A DNA stretch of 64,000 bases, from NCBI RefSeq assembly GCF_006742205.1, contig NZ_AP019721.1, forward strand, positions 496,001 to 560,000, read 5' to 3'. This document shows positions 26,380-36,975 of the stretch, piece by piece. The translations under genes and the position numbers were made by a program. Positions within the stretch are counted from its first letter, which is position 1, and each line of letters starts with the position of its first letter. The stretch is from Staphylococcus epidermidis. Its GTDB lineage: Bacteria > Bacillota > Bacilli > Staphylococcales > Staphylococcaceae. The notes below the pieces were generated by a model. It did not search any database, was not told the DNA's origin, and saw nothing but the letters and a program-made list of their open reading frames with translations.

Positions 26380-27138
26380 TTATTGAAGACCGAGTTGTTG
26401 TTTAAAAGTCTTCATATAAGAACGACTAACTTGATATTTAAATTCATGTGTTAACGTCAGCTGATACGTATAATTAAACCAATGCTCTATTGTTTGGATA
26501 TGTTCTTTATTAACGATAGTAGCGCGATGTATTTTAATAAATAGAGAGGAAGGTAGTTTTTTCTCGTAATGATTAAGTGTTTCGGTCGTTTCATAACTTT
26601 GTTTTGTTGTATCTATCGTTGTAATCCCATTATTAACAGATAATGCGATAATGTCTGTGAAATTTAAGATGTGAATACGTTCATCCACTTCAATTGGAAG
26701 TACATGTGTTTGAGCGCGCTCATCATCACTATAATCAATATATTTAGGTGTGATAGTTTTATCTTTGTTTTTTGGTTTATCTTTAGCCATGTCAACTTTA
26801 TTTACAGCTTGATTAATACGTTCTTTTTCAAAAGGTTTTAATATATAATCGGTTGCATTTAATTCAAAGGCTTTGACTGCAAATTTCTCGTGAGCGGTTG
26901 CAAAGATAATATGTGGTGATCGCTTCATTTTATTAATTTTTTGAGCTAAATCAATACCACTTTCATCCATTAAATTTATATCTAAGAATATTAAGTCAAA
27001 TGTGTTGTAGAGTAACTTCTCCAATGTTTCTTCTATGTTTTCTGCTTCTTCAATTTCATCTATAGCATCATTAAGATTTAAAAGATATTGTAATTCATTT
27101 CTTGCAAGTGGTTCATCATCAACGATTAACGCTTTCAT
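26380..27138 (-). CDS. lytR: LytR, LytTR-family response regulator
   Basis: A 252-residue response regulator. The receiver domain has the acidic pocket VDDEP (7-8) and phospho-acceptor Asp53 in FLDINL, plus the switch Thr in FATAHEKFA and Lys in YILKPFE. The C-terminal LytTR domain (from about residue 150: [27 protein letters not shown]) binds DNA upstream of lrgAB. It starts inside the 3' end of lytS with AAGGAGG spacing, so the two-component pair is coupled. It activates lrgAB in response to membrane-potential changes in S. aureus. Confidence 0.93.
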
Positions 27139-28894
27139 TAAAGTGTTCCTCCTTAGAAGATTTATATGGAATTAAACAACTTACAGTCGTGCCTGATTGA
27201 GAAGATTGAATGTTCAGTGCCGATGTTGTTCCAAATAGTCCAGTAAGTCTTTTATTAAGATTGACTAAGGCATTACCAGTACCAGTGGTAGACGTTACTG
27301 TCGTATATCCAATAGTATCTAATTGATCAGCTGGTATGCCTTGACCATTATCTTGAACAGATATACTTAAGTAGTCTTGCTTCATGCTAACATCCACATC
27401 AATATGATTATTCTTTTTACGATTTTTAAATGCATGTTTAATAGAATTTTCCACTAATATTTGAATTATAAAAGGTGGGATGAGCGCATCTTGACACTGA
27501 TCATCAATTCGATAGTGTATGTTAAATCTATTTGGATAGCGCGCTTGCTCTAAGGATAAATATGCTGCTACTTGTTGTAATTCCTTTTGTAAAGTAATCG
27601 TATTATTACGTGCACCATTAAGATTAGAGCGGAAGAACTGACTGAGTTGAATCAGTAAACGTCGTGCTTTTTCGCTATCAATTCTTACTAGTGCTGATAT
27701 AGTGTTAATAGCATTAAAAAAGAAATGTGGATTGACTTGTGCTTGTAATGATTTAATTTCAGCGTCTTTCAACAATTGTCCCTGCATTTCAGCTTGACCT
27801 AGTTCTAGTTGTGAAGAAAATATATTGGCGAGACCTTTTGCGAGCTGTTGGTCTGAAGTTGAAATAATATTGTTATCTGTGAAATAAAATTTTAAAGTCC
27901 CTGCGACTTCATTATGTATATAAAGAGGGACGACAATGGCTCCTTCAAGAGGGCAATTAGGATGGTGACATCCAATTCCTTCTCTCGTATGAGCGACTTT
28001 TAATTTTCCAGATTGAATCACTTCTTTAGATAAATCAGTAATTATCTCTTTACGTGCTACGTGATGGTCACTGCCTGCACCAATATGTGTTAAAATATCT
28101 TTTTTATTTGTAATAGCGACCGCCGACACTTGCATTAATTTTAAAATAATTTCAGCAGCTTGTTGGGCTGATTTTTCATTAAGTCCAGATCGAAAGTAAG
28201 GTAGTGTTTCGTTAGCGAGTTGTAATACATCATGCGTCTGGACTGCACGCATTTGTTCTTCTTGCTTGATGGTCGACAAAATGATGGTTAAAAATATGGC
28301 TGTACCTAAACTATTAATGATAATCATCGGTAGTGCTATAAAACTGACTAATGTAATTGCGTGATGTAGGTTATTTGTAAATAATAATATACAGCCCATT
28401 TGAATAATTTCAGTTATTGCACCGATAATAGCACCTTTTTTAATGGACGGATATGTATTTTGTTTTATTGTTTGATGACCAAAGTAACCAGATATGATAG
28501 CGATAACTATGGATGAAATAAGATAGGTATATGCGTCAGCCCCGCCAATATATAAACGACATAATCCTGAAATAATGCCTACAATTATAGCTACCCACGG
28601 TCCACCTATTAGACCAGAAACACCGATTGTTAATACACGGGTATTGGCCATTGAGGCGTCTTTGCTTAAGTGGTAATAAATATCACCAGATACGATATGG
28701 CCATTTTCTATTTCAATTCCTGTAAAATTTGAAATCATAGAGAATATACCAAAAATAATGATTAGTTGGAATTTTGAACGCCATTTGTCACGTTCGCTCA
28801 TCATTGTTTTAAAATGATTAATATTCATGAGTATATATGCGAGTAAAATAATTAATCCCACGCGTTCAAGTAATAAAATAAATAAATTAAGCAT
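27119..28894 (-). CDS. lytS: LytS sensor histidine kinase
   Basis: A 591-residue membrane sensor. An N-terminal 5TM-LYT domain (about residues 1-190, with [12 protein letters not shown] and [19 protein letters not shown]) is followed by a GAF-like domain with [17 protein letters not shown], then the His_kinase region with [12 protein letters not shown] as phosphorylation site, and an HATPase domain ([28 protein letters not shown]). GAGGA is correctly spaced only for the ATG at 28894, five codons inside the longest frame. It senses membrane electrical state and phosphorylates LytR, encoded downstream with a 20-bp overlap. Confidence 0.93.
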
Positions 28895-29318
28895 AACGTC
28901 AATCCTCATTTAATTTTTAATATCATAAAAAGAAATATATTTTTTTATTAAAAATAAAAGCACTTACATTGGCTTGTTTCATATATTTATAGTTTATATT
29001 AAAACACGATTAAATCAATTATAGTATGGAAAATTGAAACTAGATAGTGTAGAATATGTTTCTATATTTACAAATTTTCTAAAAATTACAAGAAATTAAA
29101 AAAGAAACATATCTAGGATGAATGAATATTAAAATGATAAACGATTTAGTCATATTTTTATTTCAGTTAAAAAATTGTTCTAAATATGATAAAGTTTCTT
29201 AATGTAAAAATGATATTAGAAGAAAGCAAATAAAAGATTTGTAAAATAAGAAATAGATATCGTAATTAAATAAGTCTTATTAGAGATTTCTAATTAATTG
29301 TGAAGGAGTAAGTGATAG
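28895..29318. other. Divergent intergenic region lytS / norB-like
   Basis: A 424-bp, very A/T-rich region with no gene. It must contain promoters for both divergent genes. I could not identify a unique -35/-10 pair or a repeat that stands out. Confidence 0.5.
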
Positions 29319-30719
29319 ATGAATACATCACAAAAGTTTAGGGGAGATAATCGCTTATTATTAGGGATTATTTTAGGGGTTATTACATTTTGGTTATTTG
29401 CACAATCACTTGTAAATCTAGTCGTGCCATTACAATCATCATACAATAGTGATATTGGTACTATTAATATAGCAGTTAGCTTATCGGCACTATTTTCTGG
29501 TCTGTTTATTGTAGGTGCAGGAGATATTGCAGATAAAATTGGTAGAGTAAAAGTGACATACATAGGCTTAGCACTTAATATTGTTGGGTCGGTTTTAATC
29601 ATTATTACGCCATTACCAAGTCTATTGATTATTGGACGTGCTATTCAAGGATTGTCAGCGGCATGTATAATGCCAGCGACACTCGCAATCATTAATGAAT
29701 ATTATATCGGGACAGCACGACAACGTGCATTAAGCTACTGGTCCATCGGTTCATGGGGAGGTAGTGGTGTTTGTACTTTGTTTGGTGGTTTAATGGCAAC
29801 TAACCTTGGATGGCGCTCAATCTTTATTGTTTCAATTATTCTGACAATATTATCCATGTTTCTCATTAAACATACACCCGAAACAAAAGCAGAGCCTATA
29901 GGAGATCAACCGACAGAGACAAAGAAATTTGATGTTGTTGGTTTAATCATCTTAGTGGTTAGTATGTTAAGTATTAATGTGATAATAACTCAAACCTCTC
30001 AATTTGGTTTGTTCTCACCATTTATTTTGGGACTTATTGCAATTTTTGTTATATCGTTAATTATATTCGTGATTTACGAAAATAAAATCAAACAACCACT
30101 TGTCGATTTTGATATCTTTAAAAACAAAGGTTATACAGGTGCAACGATTTCAAACTTTATGTTGAATGGTGTAGCTGGTGGTACATTGATTGTAGTAAAT
30201 ACTTTTTATCAGCAAAAATTAGATTTTAACTCTCAGGAAACAGGATATATTTCACTTACATACCTAATTGCAGTATTAATTATGATACGTGTGGGTGAAA
30301 TGATATTACAATCGTTAGGACCTAAAAGACCTTTGTTACTCGGAAGTGCCTTGACCGTCATAGGATTAATATTATTATCTTTGACGTTTTTACCTAATGC
30401 TTGGTATATAGCGTCAAGTGTCATTGGTTATTTATTATTTGGTACCGGTTTAGGTGTTTATGCAACACCATCCACGGATACAGCTGTTGCACAAGCACCA
30501 GATGATAAAGTAGGCGTCGCATCCGGTGTATATAAGATGGCATCATCCTTAGGAAATGCATTTGGTGTGGCCATCTCAAGTACAGTTTACAGCGTACTTG
30601 CAGCCCAACTTAATCTGACTTTAGGTGGTTTTACTGGAGTAATGTTTAATGCGCTTATAGCATTATTAGCATTCCTTTCTATTTTGTTCTTAATACCGAA
30701 AAAACAGTCTAATGTATAA
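29319..30719 (+). CDS. norB: NorB-type MFS multidrug exporter
   Basis: A 466-residue exporter of the DHA2 (14-helix) family. It resembles S. aureus NorB throughout: FWLFAQSLVNLVVP, ALFSGLFIVGAGDIADKIGR with the loop-2/3 motif, IIGRAIQGLSAACIMPATLAIINEYYIG, RALSYWSIGSWGGSGVC (motif C region) and GYLLFGTGLGVYATPSTDTAVAQAP. NorB exports quinolones, tetracycline and biocides and is controlled by MgrA and NorG in S. aureus. AAGGAG lies ten bases before the ATG. SdrM-like relatives are an alternative. Monocistronic with a hairpin at the end. Confidence 0.85.
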   Translation: MNTSQKFRGDNRLLLGIILGVITFWLFAQSLVNLVVPLQSSYNSDIGTINIAVSLSALFSGLFIVGAGDIADKIGRVKVTYIGLALNIVGSVLIIITPLPSLLIIGRAIQGLSAACIMPATLAIINEYYIGTARQRALSYWSIGSWGGSGVCTLFGGLMATNLGWRSIFIVSIILTILSMFLIKHTPETKAEPIGDQPTETKKFDVVGLIILVVSMLSINVIITQTSQFGLFSPFILGLIAIFVISLIIFVIYENKIKQPLVDFDIFKNKGYTGATISNFMLNGVAGGTLIVVNTFYQQKLDFNSQETGYISLTYLIAVLIMIRVGEMILQSLGPKRPLLLGSALTVIGLILLSLTFLPNAWYIASSVIGYLLFGTGLGVYATPSTDTAVAQAPDDKVGVASGVYKMASSLGNAFGVAISSTVYSVLAAQLNLTLGGFTGVMFNALIALLAFLSILFLIPKKQSNV

Positions 30720-30778
30720 GAGTATAGTCAACAACTTTTAATTTCATCTTTAATGTTGAAATGGAAAATATAAATTTA

Positions 30779-30812
30779 TGTCTGGGACATCATCGGTGTC
30801 TCAGACATTTTG
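30779..30812 (+). terminator. Terminator after norB-like gene
   Basis: TGTCTGGGACA pairs with TGTCTCAGACA (one G-U/mismatch) across a 7-nt loop, followed by TTTT. Confidence 0.8.
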
Positions 30813-31079
30813 ATATATTGATATAGAGAACTAAGCAAAAATGTAAGTATGAAGAAGTCTATAAATTTTAATTCTTGTTAAAGAGAAAAGAGATAATCAA
30901 GTCAATATGAAGTTAGTTCTACTCATATTTTAAAAACGCAACTGAAATAGAATAATAAATTAACAAAGAAACGATTCACTGTGCAAATTGGTAATAAAAT
31001 GTCGAATGAGCAATGTACGTTTGAGAGATAATACTTATTCTTAATTAACAGAAAATTCTTACAAATTAACCGTATTATA

Positions 31080-31108
31080 TTGACTGGTATGTAGTAAAGT
31101 AGTATTTT
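31080..31108 (+). promoter_or_regulatory. SigA promoter for panE
   Basis: TTGACT, a 17-bp spacer and TATTTT, ending about 34 bases before the panE start codon. Good spacing and position make it the likely promoter. Confidence 0.6.
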
Positions 31109-31142
31109 AAAAACAATATAGAATTGTAAGGAGATGGAATAT

Positions 31143-32075
31143 ATGAAAATAGCAATTGCAGGTTCTGGCGCATTAGGTAGTGGATTTGGTGCTAAGTTGT
31201 TTCAACATGGTTATGACGTCACTTTAATTGATAATTGGGAACCTCAAGTTACTACAATACAACAGGACGGTCTACATATCGATATTAATGGTGAAGCGCA
31301 TCATTTCAGGCTACCTATGTATAGACTAACGGAAATTCCTAAAGCAACGTCCTATGATATTGTTTTTCTATTTCCTAAATCTATGCAATTAGAAGAGGTG
31401 CTTAGTCATATTCAACCCCATCTTCATGATAATACAATTGTTGTGTGCACTATGAATGGTTTGAAACATGAACGTCTTATACAACAATATGTTTCTATAG
31501 ATAGAATTGTACGTGGAGTAACAACGTGGACTGCCGGTATTGATCAACCTGGTCACACGCACTTAATGGGGCAAGGTCCTGTTGAAATTGGGTGTCTCGT
31601 GCCCGAGGGAAAAGAAAGCGTAGATATCATTGTTAATCTGCTACAAAATGCAGAATTAAAAGGTGTAAAAAGTGAACATTTACATCAATCAATTTGGAAG
31701 AAAATATGTGTTAATGGAACAGCTAATTCATTATGTACTATACTTGAATGTAATTTGGCAGCACTGAATAATAGTGATGACGCTAAAAATTTGATATATA
31801 AAATTACACAAGAAATTGTTCATGTTGCAACAGTTGATGATGTTCATCTTAATGTTGATGAGATTTTTGATTACTTAATTGCTTTAAATGATAAAGTAGG
31901 CCCACACTATCCTTCTATGTACCAAGACTTAATTAAAGATAATCGAACAACTGAAATAGATTATATTAATGGAGCAGTTAGTAAATTAGGGAAAGAGAAT
32001 CATATTGCTACACCTGTAAATGATTTTGTAACAAATCTTGTACATGCTAAAGAAAATCAACGTGGTGCACAATGA
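31143..32075 (+). CDS. panE: 2-dehydropantoate 2-reductase (ketopantoate reductase)
   Basis: Reduces ketopantoate to pantoate with NADPH, a step in pantothenate/CoA synthesis. The N-terminal Rossmann motif is AIAGSGALGSGFGAKL, and the C-terminal ApbA_C domain contains KKICVNGTANSLC with the catalytic-type Lys and Asn, plus TEIDYINGAV. AAGGAG abuts an upstream ATG at 31134, whereas the ATG at 31143 has a normal spacing (310 residues). Several PanE-like paralogues exist in firmicutes and not all act on ketopantoate. The gene is monocistronic and not next to panBCD. Confidence 0.82.
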   Translation: MKIAIAGSGALGSGFGAKLFQHGYDVTLIDNWEPQVTTIQQDGLHIDINGEAHHFRLPMYRLTEIPKATSYDIVFLFPKSMQLEEVLSHIQPHLHDNTIVVCTMNGLKHERLIQQYVSIDRIVRGVTTWTAGIDQPGHTHLMGQGPVEIGCLVPEGKESVDIIVNLLQNAELKGVKSEHLHQSIWKKICVNGTANSLCTILECNLAALNNSDDAKNLIYKITQEIVHVATVDDVHLNVDEIFDYLIALNDKVGPHYPSMYQDLIKDNRTTEIDYINGAVSKLGKENHIATPVNDFVTNLVHAKENQRGAQ

Positions 32076-32148
32076 TAAAATAATATGAATCGTTTGAGTT
32101 ATAAGCTCTTTTTAAATTATTAACATGGCATATTTAATAGTGGAGAAC

Positions 32149-32200
32149 GAAAAGCACGCTATAAACAATTTTGCAAGATTGTTTATAGCGTGCTTTTTTA
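32149..32200. terminator. Bidirectional terminator between panE and yidC2
   Basis: AAAAGCACGCTATAAACAAT and ATTGTTTATAGCGTGCTTTT form a near-perfect 20-bp stem with T- and A-runs on both sides. Its right end includes the stop codon of the minus-strand yidC-like gene. Confidence 0.9.
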
Positions 32201-33034
32201 TGACTCTTCGGTTAATAACTCACTATTGTCTTTATTTTGCTCTAATTTTTGTTTGAGTTTTTTAGCTTCATGTAGTGCCACTTTCTTATAATGAGAGTGA
32301 GCAAAATGCATTTGCACTATTAGAAAAGCAGCGCTTATACTCCAATATAAGCCCAAAGCTGCAGCAGAATGTAGAGACGCATATGTTATGAATATCGGTG
32401 AAAATACCATCATAAAGTAATATGTTTTTCTTTGATCTTTTGGATAATGGATTGAGTTTACAAGTGGCTGAACAAAATACATGATTGCTGCGATTATTGT
32501 CATAATCAAATCAGGTTGCGTTAAATCAAACCATAAGAAATGTGGGTATTCAGTAATTCCGTGACTCGAAGGGTACTTCAAACTCATATAAAGCCCCATT
32601 AATATAGGCATTTGTATAAGAACAGGAAGACACCCTAACATATTTTTTAATGGATTAATTCCATACGATTGATACTTTTTCATAAGCAATTGATTGGCTG
32701 CATTACGTTCTTCTTGTGATGTTGCGTGTTTCATTTTATCTCTTATAGCATCCAATTCTGGTTGGACGACTTTTGTTTTTTCGCGCATCATATGCATATT
32801 CTTAACTTGTATTAACATGAAAGGTAATAGGATGAAACGAACTATGAGTACAATAGAAATAATAGCAAAGCCATAGTTATCCTGAAAGACTCTGCCAAGA
32901 AAATGAAGAAATCCATCCATAGATTTTACAAAAACGTTATAAAATATACCAGTTTGGTTCTCTTCTTTAGAATAATCGCATCCAGCTAGTAAAATGATAA
33001 AACCTAATAAAGTGATGAAAAGTCGTTTATGCAT
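32198..33034 (-). CDS. yidC2: YidC/OxaA-type membrane protein insertase, lipoprotein form
   Basis: A 278-residue Oxa1/YidC insertase with a lipoprotein signal (LLAGC, Cys19), then the five-helix 60KD_IMP domain: IVLIVRFILLPFMLIQVKNMHMM with the groove-type Arg, the basic coiled cytoplasmic loop (residues ~75-115), GCLPVLIQMPILMGLYMSLK and a basic C-terminal tail. It inserts and folds membrane proteins alone or with SecYEG. The usual single-copy yidC of staphylococci lies next to rpmH/rnpA-type genes or elsewhere, not between panE and flp, so I infer that this is the second paralogue. AAGGAAG lies before the ATG. Confidence 0.85.
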   Translation of the reverse strand: MHKRLFITLLGFIILLAGCDYSKEENQTGIFYNVFVKSMDGFLHFLGRVFQDNYGFAIISIVLIVRFILLPFMLIQVKNMHMMREKTKVVQPELDAIRDKMKHATSQEERNAANQLLMKKYQSYGINPLKNMLGCLPVLIQMPILMGLYMSLKYPSSHGITEYPHFLWFDLTQPDLIMTIIAAIMYFVQPLVNSIHYPKDQRKTYYFMMVFSPIFITYASLHSAAALGLYWSISAAFLIVQMHFAHSHYKKVALHEAKKLKQKLEQNKDNSELLTEES

Positions 33035-33194
33035 AGTGATACTTCCTTTTTGTTAATAATTCTATTAATTTTATGATAAATGATGTTCAAGTTCATCAAA
33101 ATAGTATAATATTGCATGATTCAAAAATAACAAAGTCATTCTTAGGTGTGTATCGCATGTCTTAAATGTGGCTTTTTAATGCTTAGGTGTTATT

Positions 33195-34712
33195 TTAATG
33201 TTTTTTCCTTTCATCAGAACGGTAAGTTATACTTATTAAAGATAACCAAACCAGTAACATGGTTATGGCTAGATAGACACTTACAACTAAATATTTCGAA
33301 TGTAAAGGTAACCATGATAAAACAAACCCCCAAGTTGCATCTCCTAATATTATCAAGGGAAGTAGATAAAAAAGAATATTCATTGCTACAAATCCCAACA
33401 AAATGATGCTGAACATGATTGAAGTTCGTAAACATTTACGGATGAAGATGTGGCCTTCACGTAATTTTAAGGTTTTACTAAAAACTAAGATACTAAATAT
33501 GACCATGAATATATCGGCCAATGTGGAAATGATAAGTTGCATATTTTTCGTTTGGTTCACTTTTTCTTCTATAGTTGTGTAATGACGATTATTCATAATT
33601 TGAGTATTTAAATGTTCCGCTAAACGAGTCACTTGATTTGAATTTGTATTGGCTAATACGACAATGCCATAAGATTTACGAATATTTAATAAAATTTGTG
33701 AAGAGAAATTATCTAAAACGCCGGTATGAAATACGAGATGGTCATCAGTATTTATAAACCATCCCGAACCGTAGCTATCTGCGTTAGGCTCACTATTTAA
33801 TGAGTTAGATAATACCTGATGTGATTGACGAATTAACTTGGCTTGTGATTTTGAAGTAGGGTGGATCTGTAGTTGGACCCATTTTGCTAAATCACTTGTA
33901 CTTGACATCATATATGCCGCAGAAGTATCCCCAATGTTAAACTCTGGTTGTGCAACTTTATTTTCATTATCTTCCCATATATAACCTAATGCTTCGTTAT
34001 TAGATTTGGTATTATTTACTTTAAAAGTGGTATGTTTCATCTTTAAAGGGGCTAAAACATGCTTTTGGATGTATGATGTATAGGATTGATGGGTAACATT
34101 TTGAATAATAATACCTAAAATATCATAATTCATATTCGAATATTCAAAAGTTTCTCCAGGTACATGGTTCAGACGTTTTCCTTTTGCAAAATTAACGATA
34201 TTTTCAATACTATCGTACTGTTTAGAGTAACGATTTTCTTCAGTGATATCTCCAGGTATACCACTAGTTTGAGCTAATAGCTGTTCAATAGTAATATCTC
34301 TTTCTTTGTCTTCATACTTCATTTTAAATCCGGGTATAAATGTACTTACTTTGTCATTTAAATTTATTTTTCCTTCTTGAGCTAGTTGTAGAATTGCATA
34401 ACCTGTAAAAGCTTTAGTATTGGATGCAATTTCAAATTGAGTATGTGGATTTACCTTTGCTTTTTTTTCAATATTGGCATAACCATACCCTTTATTTAAA
34501 AAGATTTTATTGTCTTTGATGATCAATATTGCTAGTCCGGGGATATCTCCTTTCTTCATTGCTGTCTCAACCATTTTATCAATATGTTTTTGAGAAGCAT
34601 GTGTCAATATCGTCTCATTCTTACTATGTGCGATTTCTCGTGTTGTTATTGAAATTATCGATAAAATAGTCATCAAAAAAATGACAACAATGACAAACAG
34701 TTTTATCTTCAT
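33195..34712 (-). CDS. flp: Flp/FmtA-like penicillin-binding serine hydrolase with membrane tail
   Basis: A beta-lactamase-fold (class C/DD-peptidase) protein of 505 residues. An N-terminal membrane anchor (residues 4-22) precedes the catalytic domain with Ser97-x-x-Lys100 (ASNTKAF) and Tyr191-Ser-Asn (YSNMNYD). A FHTG motif near residue 330 sits where KTG/HTG is expected. The last ~110 residues form about four membrane helices, ending in a basic tail. This architecture matches staphylococcal Flp (FmtA-like protein); FmtA acts as a teichoic-acid D-alanine esterase and low-affinity PBP. Biochemical activity of Flp is less clear. AGAGGA lies before the ATG. Confidence 0.85.
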   Translation of the reverse strand: MKIKLFVIVVIFLMTILSIISITTREIAHSKNETILTHASQKHIDKMVETAMKKGDIPGLAILIIKDNKIFLNKGYGYANIEKKAKVNPHTQFEIASNTKAFTGYAILQLAQEGKINLNDKVSTFIPGFKMKYEDKERDITIEQLLAQTSGIPGDITEENRYSKQYDSIENIVNFAKGKRLNHVPGETFEYSNMNYDILGIIIQNVTHQSYTSYIQKHVLAPLKMKHTTFKVNNTKSNNEALGYIWEDNENKVAQPEFNIGDTSAAYMMSSTSDLAKWVQLQIHPTSKSQAKLIRQSHQVLSNSLNSEPNADSYGSGWFINTDDHLVFHTGVLDNFSSQILLNIRKSYGIVVLANTNSNQVTRLAEHLNTQIMNNRHYTTIEEKVNQTKNMQLIISTLADIFMVIFSILVFSKTLKLREGHIFIRKCLRTSIMFSIILLGFVAMNILFYLLPLIILGDATWGFVLSWLPLHSKYLVVSVYLAITMLLVWLSLISITYRSDERKKH

Positions 34713-34998
34713 TGAGCATCCTCTACTTTAAACTTAAAAATTTATTGCCTACGTTATGGCAACAATGAGTGAATTTATTATAACAGTTTTGGTGTATAAA
34801 GTTACAGATAACGAATAGATATTGGGTTAACTATATCTTAATCAAGTAGTCTTTTTTTGAGAGAAACAATAAATTCTAAAGTGTAATATAACGCTAATAG
34901 AGTAAATGTAATGATTAAAGATCTGTGAAGTAGCTATACAATTTTGATTTATGGGAGTATAGTTTTATCCATCAAAATGAGTTAAAGAGGTAGGAGTC

Positions 34999-36828
34999 AT
35001 GTTCATTCAATTTAAAAGACTTTTGATTGGTAGACCTAAAAGAAACAGAGACTTAAAAAACGAGAAAATTTCAAAATTTAAAGGATTAGCTATCCTATCA
35101 TCCGATGCATTGTCATCAGTTGCATATGGTCCTGAGCAGATATTAATTACATTATCGGTGATAGGAGCTGTGGCATCTTGGTATACGCTGCCTATTGCCG
35201 GAGCAGTTTTAATATTATTAACAGCTCTAATTTTATCTTATAGACAAATTATTTATGCTTATCCAAAAGGTGGGGGAGCGTATATTGTTTCTAAAACAAA
35301 TCTTGGTGAGAAATGGGGATTGCTAGCTGGAGGGTCTTTATTAGTCGACTATATATTAACGGTGGCAGTGAGTATTTCTTCAGGAGCAGATGCTTTTGTT
35401 GCTGCATTTCCCCACTTATATCATTTTAAAGTGCTTATTGCATGTTTATTAGTACTCTTTATTTTAATGATGAATTTAAGAGGTTTGACTGAATCAGCAA
35501 CTGTATTATCATATCCAGTCTACTTATTTATTATAGGTTTAATTGTTTTGATAGTCGTTGGGACATTTCGCGTAGCTACTGGACAAATCGCACCACATAT
35601 TCATTCCACTGTAGGGAGTACTGTGCCCGGTGTTACGTTATTTTTACTTTTGAAAGCATTTTCATCTGGAGCATCATCACTTACAGGTGTAGAGGCAATA
35701 TCCAATGCAGTAACAAATTTTAAAAATCCAGCACCTAAGAATGCAGTCAAAACTTTAGTCACTATGGGTACAATTTTAGCAGTGTTATTAGTAGGTATTG
35801 TTGTACTCTCATATATATATGGAATTATGCCTCAAACTGAAACGACCGTGCTTTCACAACTTGCGTCCCAAATATTTGGTGAAAATGTAGCGTTTTATTT
35901 TATACAAGCTACTACAGTTATGATTTTGGTATTGGCTGCTAATACTGGTTTTACAGCATTTCCTATGCTAGCTGCATCAATGTCTAAAGACAAATATATG
36001 CCACGTATGTTTACTGTTCGTGGTGATCGTCTCGGTTATTCAAACTCGATTATTATATTAGGTGTATTAGCCATCATTTTAATTATCCTATTTGAAGGAA
36101 TGACAGAGAACCTCATTCCATTATATGCAGTAGGTGTTTTTATTCCATTTACACTTGCTCAGTTTGGTATGGTTTTAAAATGGCTTCGAGAACGACCTGA
36201 ACGATGGGGAATAAAGCTTACTATCAATTTAATTGGTGGTACGATTACGTTTATCGTATTCATGATTTTACTCATTACCAAACTTAATCAAGTATGGCCA
36301 ATTCTTTTATTTTTACCTTTTGTTGTATTTATTTTTATTAGAATTCATGTACATTATGAGAATATAGCATGTGAATTACGATCTGAAATTGATATACACG
36401 ATATTCCTGTTGTAGATCGTAATTTAGCTATTGTACCTATTCAAAGTATTACAACTGTAGTTGATAAATCTATTTATTATGCCAAATTATTAGCTAATGA
36501 TGATGTTATTGCAGTGCATGTGACATTTGGTGATGAAGATGAGCAGGCTTTTATGACTAAATGGAAAAAACATTTTCCTGATGTAAGACTTGTGATTTTA
36601 CATTCAGAGTACAGAAGTATTATTCGTCCGATTTCACGATTTATAGATAAAATTCGTAAAAAAGCGAATGATAAAAATTATTTAATTACAGTAGTCGTTC
36701 CAGAATTTATCCCTAAAAAGGCTTGGCAGCACTTGTTACACAATCAAACGAGTTTACGTTTAAAATTGCATTTAATTTATCAAAAAAACGTTACTCTGTG
36801 TACTATTCCATTCAAATTAATGAAATAA
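34999..36828 (+). CDS. kimA: KimA-type high-affinity potassium importer (often annotated amino acid permease)
   Basis: A 609-residue KUP-superfamily proton/K+ symporter. It resembles B. subtilis KimA (YdaO) end to end: SDALSSVAYGPEQILI, YRQIIYAYPKGGGAYIVSK, LLVDYILTVAVSIS, KAFSSGASSLTGVEAISNA, MFTVRGDRLGYSN and LIPLYAVGVFIPFTL. From about residue 455 there is a cytoplasmic Usp-like domain (VVDRNLAIVPIQ, YRSIIRPISRFIDKI, PEFIPKKAWQHLLHNQ). KimA is inhibited by c-di-AMP. I looked for a ydaO-type riboswitch in the 286-bp leader and saw none. GGTAGGAG lies before the ATG. Confidence 0.9.
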   Translation: MFIQFKRLLIGRPKRNRDLKNEKISKFKGLAILSSDALSSVAYGPEQILITLSVIGAVASWYTLPIAGAVLILLTALILSYRQIIYAYPKGGGAYIVSKTNLGEKWGLLAGGSLLVDYILTVAVSISSGADAFVAAFPHLYHFKVLIACLLVLFILMMNLRGLTESATVLSYPVYLFIIGLIVLIVVGTFRVATGQIAPHIHSTVGSTVPGVTLFLLLKAFSSGASSLTGVEAISNAVTNFKNPAPKNAVKTLVTMGTILAVLLVGIVVLSYIYGIMPQTETTVLSQLASQIFGENVAFYFIQATTVMILVLAANTGFTAFPMLAASMSKDKYMPRMFTVRGDRLGYSNSIIILGVLAIILIILFEGMTENLIPLYAVGVFIPFTLAQFGMVLKWLRERPERWGIKLTINLIGGTITFIVFMILLITKLNQVWPILLFLPFVVFIFIRIHVHYENIACELRSEIDIHDIPVVDRNLAIVPIQSITTVVDKSIYYAKLLANDDVIAVHVTFGDEDEQAFMTKWKKHFPDVRLVILHSEYRSIIRPISRFIDKIRKKANDKNYLITVVVPEFIPKKAWQHLLHNQTSLRLKLHLIYQKNVTLCTIPFKLMK

Positions 36829-36829
36829 C

Positions 36830-36876
36830 AAAAGGACCAAATACACTTGATTAAAGTGAGATTTTGGTCCTTATTA
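36830..36876 (+). terminator. Terminator after kimA
   Basis: AAAAGGACCAAA pairs with TTTGGTCCTT, with an inner CACTT/AAGTG stem, followed by ATT-rich sequence. Confidence 0.8.
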
Positions 36877-36975
36877 TAATGAGTATATTCGCTTTGAGAT
36901 AATATATATTTTATAAATATTGATTATTAATATTTTAGAGTTATAGCTTATAATTAAGTTTAATCACAATTTACT

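Larger units (their letters stand above)
30720..31142. other. Intergenic region norB-like to panE
   Basis: No gene seen. It holds the norB terminator (30779-30812) and the panE promoter (31080-31108). The 270 bp between them are AT-rich without recognisable sites. Confidence 0.55.

Noticed and set aside
34713..34998. c-di-AMP (ydaO-type) riboswitch upstream of kimA
   Set aside because: Neither the length nor the conserved stem pattern of that riboswitch is visible in the 286-bp leader; no terminator precedes the gene.
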